Notes: generated from the sequence alone by a model not told the origin. Shown: positions 14,988 through 24,028, numbered from the stretch's first letter. The stretch is DNA of 64,000 nt from Sphingobium arseniciresistens (GCA_029167225.1 JARFNK010000014.1:1-64000), one strand, 5' to 3'. Made by a program: numbers and translations.

Positions 14988-17825
14988 TCAGTTACCCTCG
15001 CTGGTCCTGGTTACCTCAATCGTCTTCTCGTTCGCCTTGTCGTCTCCCTTGAAGAAGGTCAGCGGCACAGTACGGGACGCGGGAAGACTCTCGGTTGAGG
15101 CTGTCGCGAACTTCACCTTGAGCGACTTCCCGCCCTTACCAGGCGTTAGAAGTGTCGCGGTTTGACCGTTGAGCGTCACCGCAGTCAATTGGTTGAGCTT
15201 TTCACCGGTGACCGTAAACTCGACCTCTCCTGGCGCACGGATAACCGTCGGAGTGAGGGTGGCGACCGTGGGTCCCTCAGCGGCCTTCGCGGCTGGTTTG
15301 CAGTCGCCCTTCTTGTGGACGAAATCTACCATCGCACTGGGGTCGCCATAGGGGGTCAGCAACGTTAGTCGAAGCTGGGCATCGGCGACATCGCCAATCG
15401 CCGCATCGAGTGCGGGCACATCGAGGAGTACACCAGCCATGTCTGGCGCGGCCGAAATTGCGGTCGGTCCCAGCCGATACCCGTTGATCAATGCGACACT
15501 AGCTCGCCAAAGATCGTCACCGGCGACCTTGAGCGTCGTTGGGAGGCAGGCGTTTACCGATTGCCCCCGGAGAGCTGCGGCCGCGATCGTTGCCCGCCGC
15601 GGAACGGCGACGCCGCGGTTTGCGAGTTGAGCAGTCATCACCGCATAGTCGGCGGCGTTCAGCCGTCGGAAGACAGGCGCGGTTCGACGGCCTTGCTGGC
15701 CGGATACGCTCCCGAAGTCGCCTGACGCGAGCATGCCCTCGGATATGGCGGAAGGCTTTGGCGCCCAAGCCGTCATCGTCTCGACCTGAAAAGACGGCCA
15801 CCAACTCGGCACCGAGAGGTCGACGGTTAAATCATACTCCCGGAGGCTTTGATCCATCTCGATCTTGCCCTTCGCGTCAATCGTCGCGCGCGGTCCGAGC
15901 ACCCAGCCGAAGGTCTGTTGCGCGCGCAAAGAATAGCCGACGACCGCCGGAACGCGCTCGAGAGCAGCCGCGCGGCCCATCGCCTGACGTGAATAGGAGC
16001 CCGCGGCGTTGGCAGCTACGCCGGACCCGGGAGCCGAGCCAGCGACAGAAAGCGCGAGCTGCAGGCTGTTCGCCGCACGCGCAACGGTCGATACCTGCTG
16101 CACTAAATTGCGCGGGCCAACCTCGTAGATCGAAACCTGTCCTGGGTTGGAAAGCATGTCCGAAAAGCTCGGTGGCACGAACACCTGGCCCGACCCGTTT
16201 CGGTAGGCCTGGCGCTGGTCGCGCGTGCAGCCAGTATAGGCGAAGGTCTCGAGATTTGATAGCAGATCTTCCGATCGTTTGATTCTCTGAACGATCGGCT
16301 CAAGGTGGGGATCGCTGGGCGCCGCGATATTCTTTGCCGCAAGAAGGCTGCGCGCGAGGCGGTTGACCTCGAGCAGCTGGCCCCCACCGACTATCCGCAG
16401 GCGGGCTTCGCCTAGGCTTATATAGGCCTTGTCAACGGCGCCTGCGTTCGCGAGGCCCGGTGCTGCGGCGTGAGGAAGACCGCAGCTCGTAACGAGGTCG
16501 CCAGACTGACCGGCGATCGTCGCGCGCACCTGCTGGAAATCGGTGATCTCATTCGCCTCGCTGAAGGTGGCATTGTCGAGCTTAAATACCTCGACATAGC
16601 GATAGATGTCGGAAAAGCTGCCCTCTTGGGAGGAGCTCCCCTTGAACTTCGGCACAGCAAAGAACAGCGACGCGCAATCTGGATTTGGCGCTGCGGTAGC
16701 GCTGAGTATCAAGCCGGGACAAACCGTGGCCGGCACCGCTACTGCCGCGGGGGCTTTCGCTTTCGCTTTCGCTTTCGCCTTCGCTTTAGTCTTTCCTTTG
16801 GTCGCCGGCGCCGCGGCCGCTGGCACGGGCGGCGGTGAAGGTGCATAGCGGAATTCGACGAGGTCGAAACTCTGTGAGACTGAAGGTTGGAGCATGTCGG
16901 GGTTGGGATTCCATCGATTCCCATTCTCCACGTTTATCGTGCCGTTGAGATAGCTAATCCAGCCGCGATAGACGCCCTGCTCGAACTTGAGTTCCTCGTC
17001 AGTTGTGCCCGGCACGCGCTTCACCCTAACCTGGATCACGCCCGGGATGCCTGCCGCTTTGCGGTCAGGCATGATCATGGTGTGGAAGTTGAGGCGCGTG
17101 AGAGCGGCGCCGTTGTTGTCGTGAAGCTCGTCGAGACTCGCAGCGTTGCGTGCGGTCTTGAGCATGTCACGATATGAAACCCGGTCACGGAAAACATCGG
17201 CTGGGTTGGCCGTGGTGTTAGCTAACGCTGCGGGCTTGCCCTCAGCATCAAACCGGCTGGTAAGTCCGGCATTGAGGCGGTCGATAGCGGCCTTGAGCTG
17301 GTCTGCGGCAGCGACTGCTTGGCTCGCCGGAACCGTCGTGGATTTGGGATCGCCAAGAACAGCTATGTTGGGGCTCGCGGGGTCGGTCTGCTCGGCGAAC
17401 CGGCTTCGGACAATCTCGGCGTCTCGTTTTAGCTGGTCCAACTTCAGCTGCATCTGCACGACGTCGATTTGTTGTTGGATTGCACCAGTCTCGTTGGCAC
17501 GCTTATAGTTGATTGCGCCCACGGGGTCGAAGCTGAGGCCGAGCGCGGCCGCGATTGATACGATCTGCTCGACCTCGCGAGCGATCTCTGGCTTAAACTC
17601 GATCGTCTTGCTCTGCTCGATCAATTGATCGAGCCAAGCCATCTCGCCGATCCGCTCGTTGATCAGCGCCTCGCGCCGATACTCCTTGGGATCTGAGACG
17701 GTGATAGTGCCTGGTGCCGGACGCCCGTTCCACTCGATGCCGGTTGATTGCGCAAATGGGCTGGCGCAGCCGCTCAAGCCCAGCATCACGACAAATACGG
17801 CGGAAGACGCGCCCTTGGTCCTCAT
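14988..17825 (-). CDS. Large predicted lipoprotein with a C-terminal IPT/TIG-like domain
   Basis: The 945-aa product starts MRTKGASSAVFVVMLGLSGC, a lipoprotein signal with predicted lipidated Cys at residue 20. A coiled-coil-like segment follows (about 100-140, QQQIDVVQMQLKLDQLKRDA). In the middle is a low-complexity (Ala-Lys) repeat, encoded by tandem hexamers, that may act as a flexible linker. The end (about 855-935: VATLTPTVIRAPGEVEFTVT) resembles an IPT/TIG immunoglobulin-like domain. The ATG at 17825 is chosen because it places the signal peptide at the N terminus; 22 extra codons upstream are open. The function is unknown, perhaps a cell-surface structure. It shares an operon with the small gene downstream. 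Confidence 0.7.
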   Translation of the reverse strand: MRTKGASSAVFVVMLGLSGCASPFAQSTGIEWNGRPAPGTITVSDPKEYRREALINERIGEMAWLDQLIEQSKTIEFKPEIAREVEQIVSIAAALGLSFDPVGAINYKRANETGAIQQQIDVVQMQLKLDQLKRDAEIVRSRFAEQTDPASPNIAVLGDPKSTTVPASQAVAAADQLKAAIDRLNAGLTSRFDAEGKPAALANTTANPADVFRDRVSYRDMLKTARNAASLDELHDNNGAALTRLNFHTMIMPDRKAAGIPGVIQVRVKRVPGTTDEELKFEQGVYRGWISYLNGTINVENGNRWNPNPDMLQPSVSQSFDLVEFRYAPSPPPVPAAAAPATKGKTKAKAKAKAKAKAPAAVAVPATVCPGLILSATAAPNPDCASLFFAVPKFKGSSSQEGSFSDIYRYVEVFKLDNATFSEANEITDFQQVRATIAGQSGDLVTSCGLPHAAAPGLANAGAVDKAYISLGEARLRIVGGGQLLEVNRLARSLLAAKNIAAPSDPHLEPIVQRIKRSEDLLSNLETFAYTGCTRDQRQAYRNGSGQVFVPPSFSDMLSNPGQVSIYEVGPRNLVQQVSTVARAANSLQLALSVAGSAPGSGVAANAAGSYSRQAMGRAAALERVPAVVGYSLRAQQTFGWVLGPRATIDAKGKIEMDQSLREYDLTVDLSVPSWWPSFQVETMTAWAPKPSAISEGMLASGDFGSVSGQQGRRTAPVFRRLNAADYAVMTAQLANRGVAVPRRATIAAAALRGQSVNACLPTTLKVAGDDLWRASVALINGYRLGPTAISAAPDMAGVLLDVPALDAAIGDVADAQLRLTLLTPYGDPSAMVDFVHKKGDCKPAAKAAEGPTVATLTPTVIRAPGEVEFTVTGEKLNQLTAVTLNGQTATLLTPGKGGKSLKVKFATASTESLPASRTVPLTFFKGDDKANEKTIEVTRTSEGN
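16753..16788 (-). repeat. Tandem hexamer repeat coding for Ala-Lys
   Basis: Six tandem hexamers of the GCTTTC type (two of them with one change) inside the large lipoprotein gene, read on the minus strand as alternating Ala-Lys codons. The repeat length is a multiple of three, so changes in copy number would alter linker length without breaking the frame. Confidence 0.75.
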
Positions 17826-18180
17826 ACCACACCCCCTGCGGTTGACGCCGAATCGGCCGCTCCCCTGCGGCGTCTTCCCGTCGGCGATCACAATGTAGAT
17901 TGTTGTTAGAACTGATCTTGAGTCAAGCGGAGTAACGCCGAAGATGAAGTATTCAATTGAATGAGCATTATCTTATGGTAGTGCCAAGTCAATCGTTATG
18001 GCGTATTTAGGCTGCGTTGACGGGATACGCACAGATTTGGATACGACGCTAAGGGAATTGGTATCGGTGCACACGATTGATCCCTCGTGCTTTGCAAAAA
18101 TCCCTTAAACGACGACAGGCCAAAACGTCAAGCTAACCTACTAATGCCACTAGCTTTATTCTTGGATTGGACGCTTAGGG
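17826..18180. other. Upstream region of the lipoprotein gene, no gene recognised
   Basis: A 355-bp stretch between the lipoprotein gene start and the IS66 end, A/T richer than its surroundings. It should hold the lipoprotein promoter, but no clear -35/-10 pair stands out. No open frame of note crosses it. The last eight bases, GCTTAGGG, are the left copy of the IS66 target duplication. Confidence 0.4.
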
Positions 18181-19636
18181 GTAATTGCTCACGGGGTTGG
18201 CCAAGGGCTGCAGGCTCAGGCGACGGCGAACCTGCCCTCGACGAGTTCGCGCACAGCCTGAAGGGCTGACTTTCCCTGCAGGCGTGCGGTGCCGGTCACG
18301 GATCGATAGCCGGCGTGGATCTGGGCGCCCCAGTCGGACCGGAAGCCGTTTGTGACCTTGCGGAACACAACCGAGGGGCGGATCTCACGCTCGGATATGT
18401 TGTTGGTCGCAGGGACGTCGCGGTTGCTGAGGAAGACGAAGAACTTGCCCCGCCATGCCTTGATCTGTTTGAGCAGGATCTTGCCTGCGGGATGCGCGAT
18501 GGGCATCCGCATGAGGCGGGTCAGCACGGTATCGGCCTTGGCACAATAGGCCGCCAGGGTCGTATCCTTCAGGCCGCTTCGTCGCTTGCCGATGCGTATG
18601 GCCCAGCGCAGATGGTCGCGGACCTTCGGGGCAAAGGCCCGGTCACCGCAGTCGATGGCATATTGTACGTCGCGCAGGACATGGGCGAGGCAGACCTGGT
18701 GCTCCTTGCCCAGTTCCTGTTGTCCGGCATAGCGGTCCGAGATCCACACATCGGGCTGATGTCCGCCCAGAACTTCCTCGGCGACACTGCGCGCCCGGCG
18801 CCGGGCGATCCTGTGCAGGACGGCCTCCTTCGAGAGGAAGACCCACTGCCAATGGATGATGCCGTTAGTGCGGGTCGTGGTCTCGTCGGATGCGATGACC
18901 CGTGCGGTCAGCAGTTTGTCGGTGATCGCGCGGGTCGCCGTTGCCATGCCTGCTTCCATGCGCCGGAAGGCATTGGCGATGGCGCCCTGAGAGATGCTCA
19001 GGCCGAACAGTTCCGATGTAATGCGCGACAGGCGCTCGAAACTGACATGATGGCTGTGGTGCAGATAGGCGAGTAAAGCGCGGATGCCCGGTCCAAACGG
19101 GGTTCCCGGCTCCATTCCGGCCGGGGCTGGCGCGCGCTATCGGTGTCCACACCCCCGGCAGCGCCCACCCAGCAGTTCCACCCTGGTCACAACTGGGCGG
19201 ATCGGCGGCAGGTCGATATGATCGTAACGATGCCGGCAATGCTGGGTCTGGCCGGAAACGTCGCCTCCGCAATGGCCACACGCAGCAGCCAGCACGCGCT
19301 CGGTCTTGTCCGGCGTTTCCGCAAGCGGGCGATGCCTGCGTTCACGCGAAGGACGCTTGCCCGGCTTCGCCTTGCGACCTTTGCCGCCACCCTTGCCGAA
19401 ATCGTCCTTGGAGGGCGGCACATGCGAGTTCTTCGACGTCTTGCGCGGTTTGCCGACCAGTTCCTCCAGTTCGGAAATCCGGGCAGCCATACGCTCGATC
19501 ATATCGTGTTGCGCGAGCAGAAGTTCGTTCTTCTCGGCTTCGCTCAGGACATGAAGGGGTGGTGGCGGCATGCACAGGGTGAATCAGGCATTGCCAGACC
19601 GCGCAACCTCTTTTTGCCACCCCCCTGAGCAATTAC
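18181..19636 (-). mobile_element. IS66-family element (tnpC only) with 8-bp target duplication
   Basis: A 1456-bp element. Its left end GTAATTGCTCACGGGGTTGG at 18181 matches the inverted right end GTAATTGCTCAGGGGGGTGG ending at 19636; GTAA ends are typical of IS66. The 8-bp duplication GCTTAGGG lies directly outside both ends (18173-18180 and 19637-19644), the usual IS66 value. Only the large transposase tnpC is present, without tnpA and tnpB, as in the ISBst12-like subgroup. The uninterrupted target can be rebuilt by joining 18180 to 19645. Confidence 0.9.
18216..19571 (-). pseudogene. IS66-family transposase TnpC with in-frame amber codon
   Basis: The N-terminal part (144 codons from 19571) has the coiled-coil leader (ISELEELVGKPRKTSKNSHV), the basic region and the zinc-finger cysteines CGHCGG and CRGCGHR. 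A TAG at 19137-19139 then stops it. The same frame resumes at once as RAPAPAGMEPGTPFGPGIRA and runs 299 codons from the next ATG to a normal end, with the DDE core segments VIASDETTTR, DVWISDRYAG and NISEREIRPS. The amber codon most likely replaces a Tyr codon. Unless it is read through, no full-length transposase is made. Both element ends and the target duplication are intact, so inactivation is probably recent. Confidence 0.88.
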
Positions 19637-19803
19637 GCTTAGGGCGCTGCGATCATGAAAATCTCCAATAGGATTAATTAATCATATGAAAAATGAGGAG
19701 GCATTAACTTCGATCTTGTGACGTCTGGTCGTGTCCTTATAGTGGCGCGTTCGGGCCGCGTTGACTAGCGCCGGCGCGGGGGGGAAATCACTGGCATGAC
19801 AAG

Positions 19804-20247
19804 TCACCGAAAAAGGGGAAGTCCGTTCGCGCCATCGGGTGGCAGCGTAAGCCGTGCCAGCAAGTCCTTGAGGACCGGACCGATTGGGACCAGCGCGGTA
19901 AGCGCTTCTGGTGGCGGTGCGCTGATGGTGCGGATCGCGACCTTTCGATCCTCCGGCATAAATTCAAGTCGCAAATGTGAGGCTTCGTCGAGCGTGACCG
20001 ATCGGCACAGATCGACCAGTTGCTCGGCAACTGGCTCCAGCAGTCCCACTCTGATTTCTAGGTCGATGACTAGACGTCGCACAAGTGCGAGCGCGAAAAG
20101 ATCCACAAAGTCGAACACGGACTGCCTGCCCCGTTCGCTGCCGATAGCCGGCAGCAACTTTCGCCAGTTTCGCAAGCGCTCGGTATCGATGTCGAGCAAC
20201 TCACGGACGTGTTTGGGGCCGTACAGAGGGGAGCCGGGATTGACCAT
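19804..20247 (-). CDS. MerR-like helix-turn-helix protein, divergent from the caspase cassette
   Basis: A 147-aa protein whose first 60 residues resemble a MerR-type DNA-binding head: YGPKHVRELLDIDTERLRNW, then a wing-like region (SERGRQSVFDFVDLFALALV). The C-terminal half has no sensor domain or metal-binding cysteines I recognise. It is transcribed away from the caspase-like gene across about 150 bp, so it may regulate that cassette. It lies 168 bp from the IS66 right end. The DNA-binding assignment is moderate; the regulatory link rests on gene order only. Confidence 0.6.
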   Translation of the reverse strand: MVNPGSPLYGPKHVRELLDIDTERLRNWRKLLPAIGSERGRQSVFDFVDLFALALVRRLVIDLEIRVGLLEPVAEQLVDLCRSVTLDEASHLRLEFMPEDRKVAIRTISAPPPEALTALVPIGPVLKDLLARLTLPPDGANGLPLFR

Positions 20248-20284
20248 TTATTCAACCAATTTGGGGATGACAAGTCCGTGGTGT

Positions 20285-20311
20285 TTGACGGGAGCGTCCG
20301 TTATCTATAAC
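20285..20311 (+). promoter_or_regulatory. Possible promoter of the caspase cassette
   Basis: TTGACG at 20285-20290 and TATAAC at 20306-20311 resemble sigma70 -35 and -10 boxes, with a short spacing of 15 bp. They lie between the divergent MerR-like gene and the caspase-like gene. Assignment is tentative. Confidence 0.3.
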
Positions 20312-20403
20312 GAGGACTTCCAAGATCGCCAACGTCTGGAGTTTGCCCGTTGGACTGGTATTGGATCGGCCACGATGTACTGCACGCCTCGCGAGGCGGG
20401 TCA

Positions 20404-21555
20404 GTGACCGCGCTCCTCGCTCTTGATCGGTCCGATGCAGCGGTCCACGTCCTCATCATCGCCGTCGGCCGCTATGCCGACAAAGATCTTAAGCCTCTAC
20501 CTGGCGCCGTTCTGTCTGCCGAGCGGCTCGCTGAGTTTTGGCGCGATGCGCCGCTCGCTGGCGGTCGGCAACTAGGCTCGATCGAACTGTTGGTCTCCAG
20601 TGAGAAGCCGCTCGAGATGATCGGGGTTGATGGCGTCAAGCAGGTGATTGAGCCTGCGACCTTTGATGCTGTCGGCAAGGCGATCCAGGACTGGGCGGAT
20701 CGCTGTTCCCAAGGCGCGATGGGGATCTTTCACTGGATCGGCCATGGCGAGACAGTCTCGCTGACCGATGAAGCCGGTGCCAACAATGATGCCTGCCATG
20801 CGCTTTACACTGAGGACCTGTATCGACTGGGCGATCAGGTCATACGGACTGGCTATCATTGGGGTAATACCCTGCGCGATTTGCAGCGCGTCGTGCCGAA
20901 ACCGATGCTCTGCTTCATCGATGCGTGCAGCCATGCGCCGGAGAAAAGCCGGGATGAAGGGTTTTCTTCAGTGTTTCGAATGACAAAGGGGCCCATAAAA
21001 TCGCGTGCCGACGTTTTTCTCTCAACGCGACCAGGTGCAAAGGCGCATAGCGCCCGGGAAGATCAGGATGTCGGCGGTGATTTCGTTGGGGGCGCGCTCT
21101 TCTCCGAGGGAGTTCGTCTTGCCTTGACCCGGTTTGGTGCCGATGAGCGTGACGAAGAGGGCTATGCCGTGTTTCCCGATTTCATAAAGCGCGCTGCAGA
21201 CAGTCGTTTTGGGCGCTGGCGACGTCGGCATGGTGAGCTGAAAGATCTGGGTGAGGTCTTCGTCGTCCAAGGCGCCTTCTCGAAGGCGGTCGTGAAATTG
21301 GCTGCGCCCTTCGGGATGGTTGACCTGGTTCCGCATGACCGCAGGACGAAGAACAAGAATTGCGAGGTCATGCACGATAAAGTCCCGCGGCATGAGCCGA
21401 GGCGCGCGAACGATCTCTGGGAAGCCGATCTGCCCTATGAGCGTGATTATCGTGCCAGCATAATGGAAAATCCCGGCTTCGCGCGCGAGGTGCAGGAACC
21501 CGCAACCAAATTGTTCGCCATCCATTCTCCTCACCGCAGGCTGGAGGTGATTTAA
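20404..21555 (+). CDS. Caspase-like (C14 family) cysteine peptidase
   Basis: A 383-aa protein with the caspase/metacaspase core at its N terminus: strand HVLIIAVGRY followed by the PGAVLSAERLAEF helix; catalytic His in HWIGHGE (about residue 114); and catalytic Cys in CFIDACSHAPE (about residue 175), the family D-x-C motif at the end of a strand. GGALFSEGVRLAL near 230-240 matches the following family block. The remaining 140 residues are basic and unassigned and could be a substrate- or partner-binding part. The GTG start has GAGGCGGG upstream; an in-frame TTG at 20350 is possible. It heads a same-strand cassette. Bacterial caspase-like proteases act in cell death and phage defence, but here the role is inferred. 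Confidence 0.8.
   Translation: MTALLALDRSDAAVHVLIIAVGRYADKDLKPLPGAVLSAERLAEFWRDAPLAGGRQLGSIELLVSSEKPLEMIGVDGVKQVIEPATFDAVGKAIQDWADRCSQGAMGIFHWIGHGETVSLTDEAGANNDACHALYTEDLYRLGDQVIRTGYHWGNTLRDLQRVVPKPMLCFIDACSHAPEKSRDEGFSSVFRMTKGPIKSRADVFLSTRPGAKAHSAREDQDVGGDFVGGALFSEGVRLALTRFGADERDEEGYAVFPDFIKRAADSRFGRWRRRHGELKDLGEVFVVQGAFSKAVVKLAAPFGMVDLVPHDRRTKNKNCEVMHDKVPRHEPRRANDLWEADLPYERDYRASIMENPGFAREVQEPATKLFAIHSPHRRLEVI
21543..21550 (+). promoter_or_regulatory. Strong ribosome binding site selecting a TTG start
   Basis: GGAGGTGA, nearly a full anti-16S complement, lies seven bases before the TTG at 21558 and inside the last codons of the caspase-like gene. It supports the unusual start and coupled translation of the two genes. 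Confidence 0.75.
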
Positions 21556-21557
21556 CC

Positions 21558-22679
21558 TTGGCAACCGTGTCCGATCTCGCAATCCCGCTGTTCGTCACCG
21601 CAAGGCGGAAGGCTGGCGGGATCGTCCACATGTTACTCAAGGCTGGCGTTGTCGCGGACAGCGACGGTCCGTTCCAATGCCATGCTTCCGCCCCCAACGG
21701 ACGGGAAGCCGAAGGAACGGTTCAGCGGCTCGATTATCATGAGGTCAGGCAGCTGTTCGAGAAAACCGGCGATCTCAACCTCGTCGTCGATAGAGGTCGT
21801 TTCGGTGCCGGAAAGCGATTGAAGTCGGTCGGCCTCAATCTCTGGTCAGCCGGCAAGGTGGTCGATGCGGAGAAGGGGCAGATCGAATTGGCACAAGGGC
21901 CGCCAGGCGCGGCGCATCTTCGAATAGCTCAAGCGGCTGAAGCCCCGATCAACCATGTCCAAGTGTGGAGTACGCCAGGTGCCGTTATGGTTTCGGTATG
22001 GCCTGTCGGTGGGACTCTGTTTCCTTTGCCGGGCTTGCCGGATGTCCAGCGTCGCGTCCGGCCCGTCATCCTGGGCCCTGACTTGCAATGTTCCTCATAT
22101 TGGGGCTTCTATCGCCATTCGATGGTGCCGGCGGTACGCCAGCTCGGTGCCGAACTGCTCGAGAAGGCGCTCGATCCTAAAGCGAAAGCCAGTGAGGATG
22201 AACTGCTGGTCGCAAGTCATTATGCGCTGAACTTTCTTCCACCTTCACCCGGGCAACTCGGCCCACTCGCGAGCCGCTTGAGTGCCTGCTCCGGCAGTGA
22301 TGCCGCGATCATGTCATGGTCGATCGGCTTCGATGCCGCGGAGACATTTTCGCAAGAGTCCCCTCGGGTGACATTCGAGCGCGCGATCCTCGCCCTCGCA
22401 GGCAAGGGTTGCCTATACACCGAAGTTTTCCGCATGCTCATCCAGCGCCTTGGCGAGGCCGAAGAAATCTGGCGAGATGAACCGCCCGGGCAAGAGCCTC
22501 CGTCCGCCGATGTTGAAACGGCGATCCAATGGGCCAAGCAGCTTGCCACTGCCACTTATTGGGACGCGGAGCACCTCACGTACCGTGCCCTTGATCCCTG
22601 CCTCCCCAATGCACACGCAACCTCCGACCAGTTGGTCGGGGGTGCAAAAAAAAAATGTGTCATCTTACCTCTTAAATGA
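21558..22679 (+). CDS. Unknown protein coupled to the caspase-like peptidase
   Basis: A 373-aa protein starting at TTG two bases after the caspase stop, behind a near-perfect ribosome binding site, so the two genes are one translational unit. I recognise no family. The first 150 residues look beta-rich ([21 protein letters not shown]) and the rest helical ([40 protein letters not shown]). No signal peptide or membrane helix is seen. It could be an adaptor, regulator or substrate of the peptidase. The last codons cross a run of ten A residues (22646-22655); a one-base slip there would open the frame of the S5 gene downstream. Confidence 0.7.
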   Translation: MATVSDLAIPLFVTARRKAGGIVHMLLKAGVVADSDGPFQCHASAPNGREAEGTVQRLDYHEVRQLFEKTGDLNLVVDRGRFGAGKRLKSVGLNLWSAGKVVDAEKGQIELAQGPPGAAHLRIAQAAEAPINHVQVWSTPGAVMVSVWPVGGTLFPLPGLPDVQRRVRPVILGPDLQCSSYWGFYRHSMVPAVRQLGAELLEKALDPKAKASEDELLVASHYALNFLPPSPGQLGPLASRLSACSGSDAAIMSWSIGFDAAETFSQESPRVTFERAILALAGKGCLYTEVFRMLIQRLGEAEEIWRDEPPGQEPPSADVETAIQWAKQLATATYWDAEHLTYRALDPCLPNAHATSDQLVGGAKKKCVILPLK

Positions 22680-22809
22680 GGCCACGGATCAGAACTTCAG
22701 GTCCCTTGGTGTCGGGCCTGCGTTCGGGGAATCGCCCCCCCTTGTGAAAAATCTGGCATCTACTTCGGCCGCCGTCTCCGTCGAGAAGGCCAATGTCGAG
22801 GCGCCGAGT

Positions 22810-23508
22810 ATGCGGGTTCCCGTCGCCGCTGACGAACAACATCCGGCGCGCGAATTTGAGCCCGTGAGAGACGCCGGCGCGCGCAGACCGGACCGCGGCG
22901 GTCGCGGTAATCGCGGCGGTCGGGGCCGACGCGACGACCGACGTGGAGGCCGCAGCACCGAGGACGATGGCGGCGAGGAGTTCATCGAGAAGCTGGTCCA
23001 CATCAACCGCGTTTCCAAGACGGTGAAGGGCGGCAAGCGCTTTGGCTTTGCGGCGCTCGTCGTCGTGGGCGATGGCAAGGGCCGTGCCGGATTTGGACAT
23101 GGCAAGGCGCGCGAGGTCCCCGAGGCGATCAGCAAGGCGACTGCGGCGGCCAAGAAGGCCATGGTCCGCGTGCCGCTGAAGGAAGGCCGCACCTTGCACC
23201 ATGATGGCCTCGGTCATTTTGGCGCCGGCAAGGTGACGTTGCGGACTGCACCTCCGGGCACCGGCATCATCGCGGGAGGTCCTATGCGCGCTGTTTTCGA
23301 GAGCCTTGGTGTTGCCGACGTAGTGACCAAGTCGAACGGTACATCGAACCCCTATAACATGATCCGGGCGACCTTCGCCGCGCTCACTGAGCAGACCAGC
23401 CCCAAGTCGGTCGCCCAGCGTCGCGGCAAGAAGGTCGCCGACCTGCTTCGTCGTGGTGGGACCTCTGCCGCCGTTGCCGCGGCCGACGCCGAGGCAATTG
23501 CGGAGTGA
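22810..23508 (+). CDS. Second copy of 30S ribosomal protein S5 (uS5)
   Basis: A 232-aa full-length uS5. A Gly/Arg-rich N-terminal extension ([20 protein letters not shown]), usual in sphingomonads, leads to the S5 N-terminal domain (58-121: [20 protein letters not shown]) and the C-terminal domain ([39 protein letters not shown]). The loop VKGGKRFGF, where spectinomycin-resistance changes occur in E. coli S5, looks unaltered. There are no neighbouring spc-operon genes (rplR, rpmD), so this is almost certainly an extra copy carried with the caspase cassette. The ATG at 22810 gives a normal length; the frame is open further upstream into the previous gene. Whether it enters ribosomes is unknown. 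Confidence 0.85.
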   Translation: MRVPVAADEQHPAREFEPVRDAGARRPDRGGRGNRGGRGRRDDRRGGRSTEDDGGEEFIEKLVHINRVSKTVKGGKRFGFAALVVVGDGKGRAGFGHGKAREVPEAISKATAAAKKAMVRVPLKEGRTLHHDGLGHFGAGKVTLRTAPPGTGIIAGGPMRAVFESLGVADVVTKSNGTSNPYNMIRATFAALTEQTSPKSVAQRRGKKVADLLRRGGTSAAVAAADAEAIAE

Positions 23509-23563
23509 AGGTGGTGTGACAGACACTGCGGGTGAGGTGAATATCTGATCAAGGGGAATAATA

Positions 23564-24028
23564 ATGGCTCCGCTATCAATCACGAATCCTAGTCCGTTTT
23601 CGCTGCTGAAGCGCCGTAGCAGGAAAGGCTTTGATACTCAGGGTAGTTCCGGTGGCTCGGATACGCCTTCGACCGCTGCCGAAGCCTATGCGCTGAACCT
23701 CGCCAAGCTCATCCCTGGTGACACGATCGCCCTCTACAGCCTGCTCAATCAAATTCCGCTTCCGGCCGGTGGGGAGGACTATCACATTGCGCCCGTTATC
23801 TGCGTCGTCGAACTCTTCCTGCTACGCGTGTTCGCGACCAAGACGAAAGGGGCTGCTCCCCGCTGGCTGCTGGTAATTGTGTCACTCTTGACCTTCATCT
23901 GCTGGACCTATGTCCAAAATGACTGGTTCTGGAACTTGAAACCGACCGCCTATGCAAAATATACATTCAACGTACTTTTGTTTTCCGTGGCCTTCATTGC
24001 GCCGATTTTCATTGGCGAGGAGAATTAA
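23564..24028 (+). CDS. Small membrane protein with three predicted helices
   Basis: A 154-aa protein with a basic, Ser/Gly-rich N-terminal region of about 70 residues and then three hydrophobic segments (about 77-93 VICVVELFLLRVFA, 101-117 WLLVIVSLLTFICW, and 134-150 LLFSVAFIAPIFIG). No signal peptide or known family. An AAGGGG site precedes the ATG. It lies 55 bp after the S5 paralogue on the same strand and seems to be the last gene of the cassette. A membrane protein beside a caspase-like protease could be an effector activated by cleavage, or an anchor, but this is inference. Confidence 0.65.
   Translation: MAPLSITNPSPFSLLKRRSRKGFDTQGSSGGSDTPSTAAEAYALNLAKLIPGDTIALYSLLNQIPLPAGGEDYHIAPVICVVELFLLRVFATKTKGAAPRWLLVIVSLLTFICWTYVQNDWFWNLKPTAYAKYTFNVLLFSVAFIAPIFIGEEN

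Noticed and set aside
16753-16788. Short tandem repeats as a possible CRISPR or minisatellite
   Set aside because: The units are 6 bp without spacers and lie in frame inside a coding region. No CRISPR array was seen anywhere in the window.
22450-22809. Upstream extension of the S5 frame as its true N terminus
   Set aside because: Most of it overlaps the preceding gene in another frame and it does not resemble S5. It is kept only as a possible frameshift product.
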